This document shows positions 22,534 through 35,218 of a DNA stretch of 64,000 bases, piece after piece (the first letter of the stretch is position 1; each line of letters begins with the position of its first letter). Source of the stretch: Davidsoniella eucalypti (lineage: Eukaryota; Ascomycota; Sordariomycetes; Microascales; Ceratocystidaceae); contig RMBW01000047.1 of NCBI GenBank assembly GCA_004009845.1, forward strand, positions 1 through 64,000, given 5' to 3'. A program made the position numbers and the translations under genes. Below the pieces are notes generated by a model. That model saw only the letters and a list, made by a program, of their open reading frames with translations. It was not told the origin of the DNA and did not search any database.

Positions 22534-24861
22534 ATGATGTCTGGTCTACCGTCGACTGCGCATATATTGCGGCAAATATCAGATGAACCGGCTTTTTCAA
22601 AATCACCGTCTTCTAGTTCCATACACGGCTCTAGAAGTACATCGAAAGTCGATGGCACATCAAATGTGGCGTTGTATAATTCTACAAATAGGATACCACT
22701 TGCACATACAGAGCAATCACAAAATGCGGCACATATGTCACGACCGGTGGAATTCCCAGATACCACTATGCATGACACTCCATCTCAATTGAAGTCAAAA
22801 TTCGCGTCGCCAAAAACACCACCTAGCAAGGCGGACACCACTGATTTTCTCCAACAAATTGTCGAACTTCGTCATCAGTTTATGAACTACCCACCCGAGG
22901 TGGTTCGTAGAGTGGTTCGAGAATCTTGGAGTCGGTCTTTAATTGGATCTGAATATCATCAAGCATTCATTGTAAGCCATCGAAGCACTGAGCTATGATC
23001 TTTTGAAACTTCGCTGATACTAACGCCAATATATAGCTAAATATTACCCTACAGAACATAAATGGCGATGCTGCTAAGGTATGCTTGAAGAACTTTGGGA
23101 AGAAAGTTATTCAGCAATGTTCAGCAGAAATTATGGGTCATTTTGGCCGTCATGAAATTGACATATCCATGGACCATGTCATTGCCAACGCTTCATACGA
23201 CTTCATGGACAATGTGATGGCCGAACGCCTTAAAACCATTGAATCACGCGATCTCCTCAATATGCTCGCGCGTGCAGAACGTCTTGGGTATACTCTGGAT
23301 GATATTATTGAAGACGACGAGTCTAATGCCAACATGAACCGTGGTATTGAACTTGTGACCTCTGATATAGTTCCACCAGAGGTGACACTCGAATATGTTT
23401 TACCGCAAGAGTCCCCTCAACCTATGATAACTGAAGAAACTCAAACTGAACTTCAGTCTGCCCCGTTGCCAGAGTTAAACACACTTACGGAGACTGATGT
23501 GCCCCAGTCTCTATCTATATCACCTCAACGCGAATGGGAATCTACATCGACGAGAGCCGCTCCTATACTGTCTAATCCTGTGGAGCTTCAACAGGAGCAA
23601 GTCCAGAATACGATGCCGAGCATTTTAAGCAATAGCAGATCTACTGTATATCACATTCTGTTTCCACAACAACCAGAGAATTGTGAAGGGTTTGATCCAT
23701 CACTTAAGTGTCAAATCTGCGAGATGATATTTCCATCTGTCGCGGCCATGAACACTGTAAGATTAAGTATATACTCGCTGAGAAAGGACATCCATATGCT
23801 AACATGAGTTATAGCATACCAGCCATCGAACCTGCCTCAAAGAGCGGTCTACAGACAAAAAGTACGGCTGCCGCTTTTGTGGTGCGACTGTAAGCTCCCA
23901 GCGGTCTTTGAGAGGTCACGCAACAAGACAAGTATGCGGTGATCACTCTAAGTTTGGACAAACGCCTGTAACCCCTAACGGTCCGGGATTTCCCTGGAAA
24001 CTGCAAAACCCGGTTGCCCTCCCCAAAACTCGAAACGATACTACCGATTTTCCCATCCTAAATCGACAGCCTTATCCGACCAGTATATCCTCCGCGAATC
24101 AAATGCCTGGTACACCTGATTCTATGATTATAAGAAAAGATAGCCAGTCAACGCCGGCGAATCTGTCGACACATAACACGCCATTCACACAGACCACATC
24201 AAACAAAAGGAATTTATCAACACCATCTAATGGCGAGGGCGACTCACATTCGACAGAAAACTTAGATGTTGCCGGTCTTAAGCTCAATACAGATCCGTAT
24301 GGCCATTTAACAGTGGAGGAAATACAAGCGTTTTCTGATGAAATTGAGGCGTCTGAAGCACGCTACGGAGCTCTTATCAAGCAAGCCATTGATAATGGCG
24401 ATTCCGAACGAGCCAAAAGTCTCCAAAGCGCGTCTCATGCAAAACAATCGGCCTTGCGCAAGAAATGGGGTGTAAGGCTACCTGCGTCACCCCGAAGTGC
24501 TAAACCCGGCCGGACTAGCTTGGACTCCCTGGGCCAAGCTAACGACGTGACTGTAAAACACGCCGACAAACGCTCTCGTTTAGATTCCACCGGCAGAGCT
24601 CATATAGTTCAAGAATCAACTTCGTCACCACGGCCTCCACCATTAATGGAGAGTATGGCACGAAAAACAAACCAGAGTAGCCATAAACATCTAGTAGCAT
24701 TTAGACCAAACATATCTTCTACTGATGTCGATGGCTCACCTGCGAACCACGGAGATGCGCTTGATGTAGAATCACATACAAAGGAGCTAGCGTTATATGT
24801 ATCTAGTGACGATGATTCGGATGATTCGATCCCAGCACGATTACCAAAACCTCGGAACTAG
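22534..24861 (+). CDS. Uncharacterised nuclear-type protein with two C2HC zinc fingers
   Basis: Exons 22534-22971, 23037-23756 and 23815-24861 give 734 aa, all phase-0 joins, with introns of 65 and 58 nt. The N-terminal 100 residues are Ser-rich. A middle region (about 105-240) is helical and charged. At about residues 373-440 are two finger-like motifs of identical spacing, C-x2-C-x12-H-x5-C: CQICEMIF...H...C and CRFCGATV...H...C. They form only after the 58-nt intron is removed, which splits the first finger. The long C-terminal part is polar, with a helical segment (EEIQAFSDEIEASEARYGAL), a basic patch and an acidic SSDDDSDDS near the end. A nucleic-acid-binding nuclear role is plausible, but no orthologue is recognised. 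The start may lie further upstream if there is an additional exon. Confidence 0.75.
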
Positions 24862-27800
24862 TTGGACTTTTTTTTTCTTTAGTACATCTTGATGCGATAT
24901 TCTTTGCTGTTCTTATCCTACATAGAGCCCTATTGTCTTGGTAATACCTTGATGACTTGCTAGGCTGTCTTTCTTTACTATGATTATATATTATAATAAA
25001 CTAGAAAGTGGTGCTGTTTATCTCACAGCGAACGCCGCTTCATTTATACATTTTACAGGGCCTCGAAATTTCTCTATTCTATATCACTGCATCACTGCAT
25101 ATATACAACCAGTATTAATTCTAAAAGTGTAGATACTACGCCGTTTGATTATTCTTTGCCATAACATAAACTTTGGACTATGTATATAATGGTCAGTTGT
25201 GGTTACTGTATTATTGTAGTCCTGGTTATTATACCAAAGTTTGAGCTGTATATCCTAGACTATACTGAAACAGGTACGAACGATCGCGCCCGAAGCTTTG
25301 AAACTAAATTAAACTCTGTAAATACTTTAGGCAAGGGATTGAATTCAAGTTTGGCAGCTAATGATACGAGGTTAAGGCAATTAATGGTACATAGTGTAAG
25401 AACCCAGATTAGCTAGCCAGTCGATTCTGTTCACGATGATTTAATCAAGGGTTGATATAAGGACATAAATACACGACTGATATAGTGTCATGATTATACT
25501 GCTATTTTGTGTAATATATGTATGCTCTCTGACTGATGAATGACAATTAACTGGGCTATTAGATTAGCTTACTTGCTCTAACTTCTATATAATAATAGAA
25601 TGATTCGTTCAGCTTTGTACTTGATTACCCACAGACCCATTATACGTATATTGAAAATGACACAGATGCCGTTAAGGCCTTTGATGCGTACCAAGATGCT
25701 GCTAATTTCGATAAAATGTAGTATTTTCAGACGTCCGATGTGGGTAGATCTGGTATACATATCCGTATAGTACATATAAGCTTGAATAACTGTCTAGAAT
25801 TCCACAAGTTGCATATTTATCTTGTATTCAGTTTGTAGATCGTGAATTCAAATTATCCGGTAGAGCTCAATTTGATTGAGCTTTCAACTTGATACACATA
25901 TCATCATATCAAACTAACAAGATAGAACATGTTAAATAAAAGCAGTGACATGTATAGCTTGAATGACGGGCTAACTGCGTTAAAGTACACCGAAATTTGT
26001 AGATAACGCGGTTTCCTTGAAACACGAATTTTGTGGCTCACTCAAACTTAGACTCGCGTGTTTTGACAGTGAAATTTCGGGGGATATTATAGCACATATC
26101 GGGCAGTAATAAAACTGTAGACTAACGCTGTATATTATTATAGACTGACAAGTAGATTGAAGTTGTAGCGTCAGCACGGAATATGGTATCTACATAGTAC
26201 AAAGACTATAGATTGTCCACTTTACAAGGGTAGATGGTGTCTAATTATAATTTTAAGCTTGAAGTTCTTCGTCTTCTAATTAAATGGGCTTCCTCTCCTC
26301 TTCCCACCCTTCTTCATACATGAGAGTTAACAACTGATACAGCAATACACTAACATACCAATATTCAACTGCTTATCATGGCAACCATCACTGGTATAGA
26401 ACTAGTGCTTCAGCAGATATATATGGTAACGTATCAGAAGGTAGGAAGAACATTCACAATAAGATCTTGAACAGCTTACAAGACGACTTGAAGAATTAAC
26501 TAGCCAGGCCAAAAGCCATACTCAAAGCACGAATACCAGCAAGCTCGACGTACTAACAGTCAGAACCAAAATATCAACCAGAAAATCATAAAACAACATC
26601 GACTCCTCACCAACACTAACAGTGTACATTTGAATATATCACGTGTCGTATTTTGTGATTATATTGAAGTAAGTGATGTATTCAAAATGTCCACAGTTGA
26701 CAGCTGGGACATTTCAATAAGTAACTACTGTCAAGTTTCTTGCTATTCGTGCTCTAAGCATCCAGATTGGTTTGAATTTATTGTTGCTCTTACTCTCTCT
26801 GGCTTCTGTTATATTGTATGTGTTGAAGTTTTATATATTAGCGATGGTTGGCGTATTGTCATGAATGGCTAGTTATTTCTAGTACATATTTATATATGTA
26901 GTCATTTGTGCTGTGAGGAAAATTGTGGAATGTCTTTTGGTCAAACCAGCGGGAAATCCAAGTACACAGACATACACACTAATTACTCCCAGTGACAACC
27001 TTTTTTCTCAATCTATCATTTAATTGTATGTATATAAGTTGTAGAGTATTTAAAAGGTCGCTGGGCCTAGATATTGTTAGTCAGAGTCCGTGGATATGGG
27101 TACCCTGAAAAGCAACGCTCCTTACGTCTCAGTTAGCTAGCTCGCTTCATGGGTTCCATACATTGTGTACCACGATAGAATATTGAATAGTACATATCTT
27201 AGTGAAGATAAAGTTCTGATTCCGCAACTTCTTGAGAGCCTTTCTACCTTCCTTTTTCTTTTCCTTGATACGTTGACTGGCTTCCATTTCCTTCGCTTTT
27301 TGAATACTGGTCCTTGTTATTTCGCCATTATACAAAGCCATCTTGATACTTGAAGCATCGTGCTTTTCATCCACTCTTTTCAGTCTAGTACATTTTATTC
27401 TTTTTCTCATTGTCTTCATCTAGCTTTATGCGACGTTCGTTCGTCTAAATCTTTTCTCTTAGCGACCCTCTATCTCTCGTATCCTTTATATCTTCTATTC
27501 CTTACCCGCCGTTGCTGGTCCACGGCGACATCAGAACTGTCAATCTAGGAACCTTTGAACGCCACTCGTTAGCCCAGCTTCGAAAAAACGCCACTATATT
27601 CTACAGGAGTAGCCCTTCAGTCACGGCATATGCACAAAGCTAAACATAAATATTCTTCCAACTGTTGGCTGTGAGCGTCTGTCTCGGGTCTTGACGGTGT
27701 TTGATTATCCTTGTTGCACCGCTTGCCAACTAAAAACTTGCCGAAGCCCAGATAGCTAGAAAGGGTTGCTTTACGATCTACGACGACCTTTTTTGACGTC

Positions 27801-28325
27801 TCACGTGGAATATTTGCTTCCTGTACTCAACATTTGCAGGTGCTGATTGGTCTTTTCATGGTTGTGTGAAGAATACTCCGGACCCAAGGAATTCTAGTGG
27901 CTTTCGGGCGGAAGCTAGTCGGCTTGGTTTGATCACCAAACAGAGTATTCAACGGCCTCAATAGTGTTCGATACTAAAGTCCTTTTGAAGAGCGCAGTCC
28001 CCAATATAGAGCAGGACTCTGTTCTCTGGATCTCTCATTACTATCCTCCACTTCATTCGCCATAAAATTTACTTTGCTGGCCATAGCTGTTGCCTCTTTT
28101 CTCGGTTGACATCATCAACGTGACCTTGACGAGGTCTAAAGAGCTAATTCTGAAGCACATTAGAAGCTTGGACCTATGCCTTACTTAGACTAGGGGTTTG
28201 CCGCCGAAGTTCATTTCCCAGCTAAATCAGGGCTGCAGAACGCTAGTAGCGTTTAGTTTGGCTGCTGATTGATTGATTGTTTGGCCACTTATAAGCCGTA
28301 GCGAGTCGTTGCTCATAAGCCTGTG
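24862..28325. other. 3.4-kb AT-rich gene-poor region
   Basis: No gene is supported. All open frames are below about 90 codons and lack domain features. One stretch at 26463-26591 (+) could encode a short helical peptide but has no start or splice partner. Composition is strongly AT-rich to about 27100, then more mixed toward the next gene, where upstream control sequences are expected. Confidence 0.5.
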
Positions 28326-31300
28326 ATGATGTGGTCTACAAGCGAACAAGCCAACTCTCTAACTGGCGCTTCATCGTCTAATCTACGGCGCCTTCGATCA
28401 CCACGATCCAAGAACCGCTCACCAAACCCTTTCGATACTGCTGCGTCTTCTTCTTCTGGGTCTCACTTGGAAATCCACCATTCCACTTTCGTCTCGGTAT
28501 CACGATCTGATTCACATTGTCTTTCGCCACCATCATCGAAGACCCCGATATCTGCAACCCCTCGTAGTGCAGACGATTCGACCACAAAATCCGCAACTAT
28601 CGTCATACCAGCAGAGCTTGACTCCGCCGATCATTCACCGAACCGACAGCATTACGGCCACACCAATCCTGACTTCGGATATCGCGAAGGCGGCTTATAC
28701 ATTAACAGGCTGGCTGTACACCCCCCCACCTTCGATTCTGCTACAACGAACGATAGCATTGAGCCTGCACCTTGGTCGCATCTCAGATCTCACGGTGCGG
28801 TCTCGCGACTCGGAAATCAGATCGAAATAGCTGCGGGAAGTTCTGTCGGTCATCTTCACCCCAGCGCAGAAACGGCCCACACGCCACAGTATATGATACC
28901 GCAAACCAACGCGGGTGCTATTCGTCTGTAAGTTACTTTTCTCTTCGCATGTACAAGCACAACATAAGCACAAGAACAATCTTCCGCTGTCTCACGAGGC
29001 TGTGTCTACTGCTCTGGCATCTGCCAGCACACAACATCTATGTACTGCGCATCGTCGAATTTCTGGTTGATCAGCCTTATAAACTCCATTTATTTCCATG
29101 TGCTGCGGAGCCGGGCGGCCTCATAAAGAATTAACCCTGGCCGAGGGTTTCTTCTCGTCGCCCGGAAAGACCATAATCAGGCGCCTTCTCAGTTCGTCAC
29201 AGCCAGACTTCACATGATCTCGTGCTTTCTTCTTTGTCTGATTATTGCTGCCTACACAACAAGCCCGTCATTTGTCCTTGTTCATCCACCACCTTCTATT
29301 TCCATCCACTAACTCTACAGCTTAGACCATCCATCCAATTGCCCCAAGCGCAAGAATCATCTGCTGCCTGGCGCCCTGCGTCATCGATTTATTCGCAGCC
29401 ATCTTCGCCCCGTTTAACCAACGGGCAACAGCGCTTCTCCTCGCTCTCTAGTGGCCGCACCATGTCCTACTACGATCAATCTTCTGCGCTAGCAGAGTCT
29501 GCGCGATACAACATCTCTCCGCCAAGCTCACCGGACATCTCGGCGCAGACCCGTGTCCCCCCAGTTCACGATGATGTTTCGCCCATCCACTCCTCAGATG
29601 AACAGACATCTGCGCCAGAGACCAAGATTCCTCCGCATAAGCAGTATATCGGCGGAAGCAATATCCCCGCCATGCGTCGTGAACGCAAAGCGAGAGCTCT
29701 TCGAGCTGCCGGCCCACGCGGCCAAATGAGCCCCGTCGATGAAAGTGGCCGCCAGGTCTTTCGGGTTGCCCAGGGCCGGGAAATGCGTTGGGACGCCATG
29801 ACGGGCGAACCAACTCTTGGTCCAGGCCGGCCAGCGCAGGTCAAGCCGGCCCAGTACGCTCAAGGCATTGGTCGTGAAGACAGCTCTGCGCAAAACGGAC
29901 ACCATGAACCAACCTCTTCATCCTCTTCGGCTATGGCAAAGCTCCGTAGCGCCCAGTCTACCTTCAGCAATCGGATCAAGGGCATGCGCTCCGCTTTGCA
30001 GCCTGCCCAGGAGCCCGCTGCTTCTAGAGATCCGGGTTCTTCCATATCCTCGGCAGTTCCCCTTGACCATCAGCGTGTTTCTGCCACCCGCTCAGATGCT
30101 ATGCCACAGCCCCGCCCGGAATGGAAGGGAGGGAGCGGAAGAACTGCGATTGTCAAGCCAGTTTATGATACAGAAACTAGCACGAAGGCTCGTCGTAATG
30201 TTTCTACTTCGGGTGTGACCTCCCCTACTAGATCTGAAACGAGTAATGCAATTCCTATAATCCGCAACATGGCACCATCAAAAAATCAGGGCCAGTCAAC
30301 GCCAGTTGCTTCTCCCACTAGTCGATCTAATGCACTGGCCACCAACTACCCAACGCCGCCTAACTCCATTGATCGCAACCCGTCTCAAGCCCAGGCTCAG
30401 CCCCAGAATCAGAATCATGAGCACTATAACTCTGCTCTATATCAGACGCCCACACGACGGATTCCGGCAGATTTGATTTCAACCAAATCGATCCGCCGAA
30501 AACCCACACCTAGTACTGCCAGTGTATATACCGATGTGTCGATAGCCACCAGCGGCTTAACTTCTCCATCTTCTCCATCTTCCCCATCCACCATCAAAAA
30601 TACCCAATCAGCTGTTCCGGAGCCTACATCTCAGTCTGACTACACGCAACCTCCATCTCGCTTCAGTATTACTACGGTAGCTTCTTCCAATTACACGGAC
30701 TCACCTCGGATTGGTAGCGGCGATTTTGATGAGCCCATCCCTTCTATACCTCAACATTTCCTACCGAAGACGCAGTCAACTTACAATCAGTCGGAAGCTT
30801 CTACACAACAGTCTACCTACGGCTATTCGAGTGAGATAGAGGAAGAGTTAGAACCAGAGATGCCAATCCGCTTGAACTTGAAGGGTGCCTGGTTCTCATC
30901 CAAGGCCCGCAATGCCCTCAAAGCTTCACCAGCTATCTCATCTACCGAAGCATCGCCCCCTCTAGCAGTAAATCAAGCTGCATTCCACTCCGTCGATAGC
31001 CCAATCCCCAAGTCTAATGCGACTGCGCAACTATTCAACTCCGACACAATCTCCATCCACACTAGTGCGCCGGGCGTCAAGGCCCTGCCGCCTGCGCCTC
31101 CGGAGACATCAGCAGGAGACCGCGTTACACACCTTAACGCTCTCCTATCAGCTCTTGCTAACCGCCGCATCAATATCAATCGTTCAATCACTAAGATGAC
31201 AGAGCTCATGCCACGTGATAATTTGATGGCTCAACCTGATGTAGTCCGGCGACGCGAGGAGGAGAAAGTCAAGGTGCAGGCACTGAGAGACGAACTAGCT

Positions 31301-31420
31301 GAGGTTCAGCGCGAGGAGTATGAGTTGGGTATCAAGCTACATCGGGCATATAAGCGACAGGCACGCGAGGCAGAGTACGACGACAACTCAACTCTGTGGG
31401 TTAGACGAGCTGCTGCCTAA
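28326..31420 (+). CDS. Large low-complexity fungal protein with C-terminal coiled coil
   Basis: Function unknown. The best model has exons 28326-28927 and 29326-31420, giving 898 aa; the donor GTAAGT at 28928 and the AG at 29324-29325 join the frames in phase. The 398-nt intron is long for this genome, and an alternative is a shorter protein starting at the methionine of MSYYDQSS (29463). Most of the protein is Ser/Pro/Gln-rich and disordered. Two parts look conserved: a basic-to-globular patch around RERKARALRAAGPRG and GREMRWDAMTGEPTLGPG, and a C-terminal 95-residue helical region (RVTHLNALLSALANRR, then EEEKVKVQALRDELAEVQRE) ending in TLWVRR. The C-terminus suggests a coiled-coil partner-binding module. 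The gene itself is well supported; the N-terminal exon is less certain. Confidence 0.72.
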
Positions 31421-33051
31421 GTGCAGTGCATACATTGTATTCATCCTATGGCGGTTCTCATGAGCTTTTTCTTCGTTCGCATACTTTTTTTCTTTCACGA
31501 TATCCCCCCTTCTCTCATATTCAGGGCAAACTTCTTGTTTATTTCACAATCGGTGATATGCTATAAGCGTCATCTCTCATCATTTTCTTCTCTTCGCGCC
31601 AATCTGCGATTTATCGGTGGGTTTTTTTTGCCAAGGTTTCGGCTGTGTTTTAGGCGTCATATTTTTAGGGCATAGGGTCAATTACTTTTTGTCTATATTT
31701 AGCAAATTCATCAACATCAGTTTTTCTTCTTTTTCAACATTTTATATTCACTCAAAATGTGATTACTTTTTATGTTATGGAAGGGCTCTGACGTCATATC
31801 GAAATTATCGAATATAGCTGCTAAAGCGTGCGTTAGAAAAGCTACTGCTAAATATAACTTTTCTTTTTTTCAATTGTAGATCAATGATGATTTTGCCATG
31901 AGATAAATCGATGCTAGATTAATAATAGCCCTTCTACAGTGTCAAACATATCTGTGGATCTTCAAGCTACTTATATCTATAATTCGTTTTTCTCCAAGTG
32001 TTCATCCATACCAAGACAAATGCATCAAGAAAGCAGCGAATAGGCCGAGACGGATGTTCCCCATTCACAGGTCCGAAGATAATACTCAGCCCGGTCCCTG
32101 TCAAGCTAGAATATCACAAGTGACTAACCTTTCATCCGGAGTTTCGTGCTCTACGGAAAGACATATCAATATGTAGAGGAATAAGCACGATATAATGTCT
32201 TTTGTATTTTGAACCCAGCTGGCAGTATAGTATGTATTACGAAGTTTGGGGGCTAATGGGCGATCAGATCAGTAAGACCTAAAACCTACTGAGAGACTTT
32301 GGGAAAGACTTTGGAGAATTGCTAGGCGGGATTCACATGGATCTCGACGCAGGCCCAATTTCTTTCCCGAGTAAGTACATAAAATCAACCCCGTCAACCG
32401 TATACATATAATGTACTTTTACTCAGGCAAGGTTCCGCTTTGGGATGTCTTCTCGGTCAGGCACAGCCAACTCACATCCTACATCCACTTGTATTATCCC
32501 GACGGAGTCTAAATGCTCTTGGCCTCCCTCGGTAATGTTGGGGTGTCCGGCTAGCTATTGCACGCTGACAAGACAGGTGGTTGTATGCTCGAAGACTAGA
32601 TTCGATACAGCTATATGCCAAGGTCTTGGGCAATTATCTCGGTGCTGGGGCACATGGCGTGATGCCCATACGCTCCGAATCGAGATCGAGCTCCTAGCTT
32701 GCATCTGATTGGTGTATGCAGGTCCGTTGGACCCGAGACGACATACAGCAACTGTACCAGCAGTCGGATGGACCTTCAGGCCTCTATTGTACACTTTGAT
32801 ATGCAGAATAAGCGCTATATTCGATGTAGGTAGTAGAATATTCGACATGCATGCCTATTCACGAAGGGACCTCTGTACAGCGTCAGATCCGACATAAAAT
32901 GGTCGCCGTCCCCCATCCTCATGCAGTCGAACTATCTGTATTAACCATATCGCCTTGATCTCTCATATTTCATTTAATCAGCATATCACTGTCGATCAGT
33001 TTCCGTTTCTTCCCAATAGCAATTCCGTTTTTACGTACAACAATATCCAGA
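31421..33051. other. Intergenic, no gene supported
   Basis: The first 400 bases are T-rich and probably 3' UTR of the preceding gene. Short frames at 32445-32708 and 32555-32848 overlap on opposite strands and show no family features. The last 100 bases are the leader of scytalone dehydratase. Confidence 0.5.
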
Positions 33052-33750
33052 ATGGTCGCCGGCGGCAGCAACTCATCTCAAGCTACGGCCTCTACCGTCA
33101 ACCCTAGTGCCATCAGCTTTGAGGGTAAGCTTCTCTCGTCTATGGTACTGCTTTCGGAGTTTCCATCTCATCTAGCTAACATGTTCCCTATCTCGCAATG
33201 CATAGATTACTGTGGTCTGAACACTGCCCTATACGAGTGGGCTGACAGCTACGACAGTAAGGACTGGGACCGCCTCCGCCGTACCATTGCCCCAACACTA
33301 AGAGTGAGTTTCCCTTACTAACGACAGAAGACATATCTCGGTTTTGGCTGACAACGTGCGTTTTGCTAGATCGACTATCGCTCTTTCCTAGACAAGCTAT
33401 GGGAAGCCATGCCGGCCGAAGACTTCATCAAGATGATCTCGGACCCCAACGTTCTAGGAGACCCTCTACTCAAGACCCAGCACTTCGTCGGTGCTTCGCG
33501 CTGGGAGCGTGTCAGTGACGACGAAGTCGTTGGCTGGCACCAGCTGCGTGTGCCCCACCAGCGCTACACCGATGCTACAAAGACCACTGTCAAGGTCAAA
33601 GGACATGCTCACTCGGCTAACAAGCACTGGTACAAGAAGGTCGATGGTGTGTGGAAGTTCGCTGGTCTCTACCCGGAGATCCGCTGGTCCGAGTATGACT
33701 TTGATCAGGTCTTTGTTAGTGGTCGCGAGGAGTTTGGTGCCGAGGCGTAA
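33052..33750 (+). CDS. SCD1: Scytalone dehydratase (DHN-melanin biosynthesis)
   Basis: Dehydrates scytalone to 1,3,8-trihydroxynaphthalene and vermelone to 1,8-dihydroxynaphthalene in the melanin pathway; cofactor-free. Exons 33052-33124, 33206-33303 and 33370-33750 give 183 aa, close to the usual 170-220. The active-site set known from the rice-blast enzyme is visible: the Tyr-Asp of ADSYDSKDW, Tyr in IDYRSF, His in KTQHF, His in RVPHQRY, and the Ser and Asn of AHSANKHWY. The first intron (81 nt) is a multiple of three and stop-free, so the unspliced frame reads on, but splicing is needed for the normal EDYCGLN junction. No polyketide synthase or reductase partner is present in the window, so this is an unclustered melanin gene here. 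Confidence 0.95.
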
Positions 33751-34213
33751 GACAGACGTATATTGCATTAGGGTTGTAAATATTGCTTGTCAGCCATAAC
33801 AAATATGTATATAGAAACGTTATGTAAGCAACAATCTTTGGTACAAGATAATCTACAGAATAAAATAAAGAAATTACGATACTTTAACAAACTTTGTTCC
33901 GTTAACTGTATCGAAATGAAAGAAACACTTCGATTCTAGTTAATCAGTGTAAGTGAAGTTGAAGTCAGCTGGGATCAGCTGGTAGCTATAACCTGTAGCT
34001 GCCAGCCTTGCCCCACATTTATTTAGTTAGAGGCGGCTTCGACGTCACTCTCAAATCAAGCAAGCAACGTCTGAATTTCTAGCTTGAAACTTCTGCCAAA
34101 ATTTATATGATCAATTGAATTTCGCACTTGGTTGTCAGCCTTACAATATCGCCGAGAACCCATCTCCTGCCTCGCACTATATCTCTCGACGTCGTTAGCC
34201 TGCGATCCTCAAA
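33751..34213. other. Short intergenic region upstream of MED6
   Basis: AT-rich 3' region of scytalone dehydratase passing into a more mixed MED6 promoter. No gene seen. Confidence 0.55.
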
Positions 34214-35218
34214 ATGTCCCGGAGACAACCGCCTCCCGATGAGCAGCAATGGCGCGATCCGACAACCGTCATGGAGTTTGCCGGCATTCACAGCAACACC
34301 GTCTTATTCTATTTTGCCAGATCGCCATTCTTCGAGGACACGTCCAACAATGCTGTGCTATTTTCACAGGCTCTGCACAACATCAACATGTTCCCGCTAA
34401 TCCAGACACGCGAGGCCTTTGAAAACCATCTGCGCACAATGTCTGGTCTCGAGTTCATGGTCGTCGAAGAGCCCGCTGAGATGGGCCCAGGAATGGGTAC
34501 TGGCGTCTGGATTATCAATAAGCAAATCCGCAAGAAAGTCCCAGGCGAAGACGATGAAGTCTCCGTCCTGGCAACGTACTTTGTCGTTGGCGAGAATGTC
34601 TACATGGCTGCTACATTGGCTGATATTCTTAATTCTCGTGTGGTAAGAGCATAGAACTTGGTGATAGCTTGCAGTTATATCTGTCTAGGTACTAATTGAA
34701 GACCCATTGTTTAGGCGTCAATTTCTGCTTCCATGCGCCATGTCATCAAGGGCGCCGACTCGATTCGCGACTGGAAGGCCTCTCAAGGCCATACCTACGT
34801 CGCACCTATTGTAAAGAAAGATACCACCGAATTGACCCCATCGCAACAACCTAACCCTGCCGCGGCAAACGATGCCAACGAAGAGCGACAACTCCAACGT
34901 CTCGCAGAAGAATCTTTCAACATCCACATCCGCTATGGCACGAATTACATTGACGAAAACCCCATCACCGGCGAACCCGGCAAATTCCACCTTTCGTCTA
35001 CTGGCCGTGCTGCTGCGGCGGCTCAAGCAGCGGCAGCAGCAGCGGCAGCAGCGCAGACTACCCCGTCATTATCCACCACTGCTGATACGCTCAACAACAA
35101 GGACCGGAAGAAGGATGAAAAGAAGGACACGGCAACTGTTTCGAAAGAGCGCAAGGGCGCCCCAAAACCTAGGCGCAAGAAGAGTAAGAGCAACGTTTCA
35201 ACACCGGCGGCAGCTTAG
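34214..35218 (+). CDS. MED6: Mediator complex subunit 6
   Basis: Head-module subunit of the Mediator coactivator, linking transcription factors to RNA polymerase II. Exons 34214-34642 and 34715-35218 give 310 aa; the 72-nt intron joins NSRV to ASISASM in phase. The MED6 domain occupies about residues 15-180, with the signatures QWRDPTTVMEFAGIH, VLFYFARSPFFEDTSNN and FVVGENVYMA. The remainder is an Ala-rich run (about 13 alanines in 17 residues near 268-284) and a Lys/Arg-rich tail ending RRKKSKSNVSTPAAA. After the TAG stop the same frame remains open for 71 more codons with tail-like composition (see findings). It converges with the ECM16 helicase gene. Confidence 0.95.

Noticed and set aside
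26463..26591. Possible short helical peptide LEQLTRRLEELTSQ
   Set aside because: Only about 42 codons, no ATG, and no upstream exon that keeps the frame.
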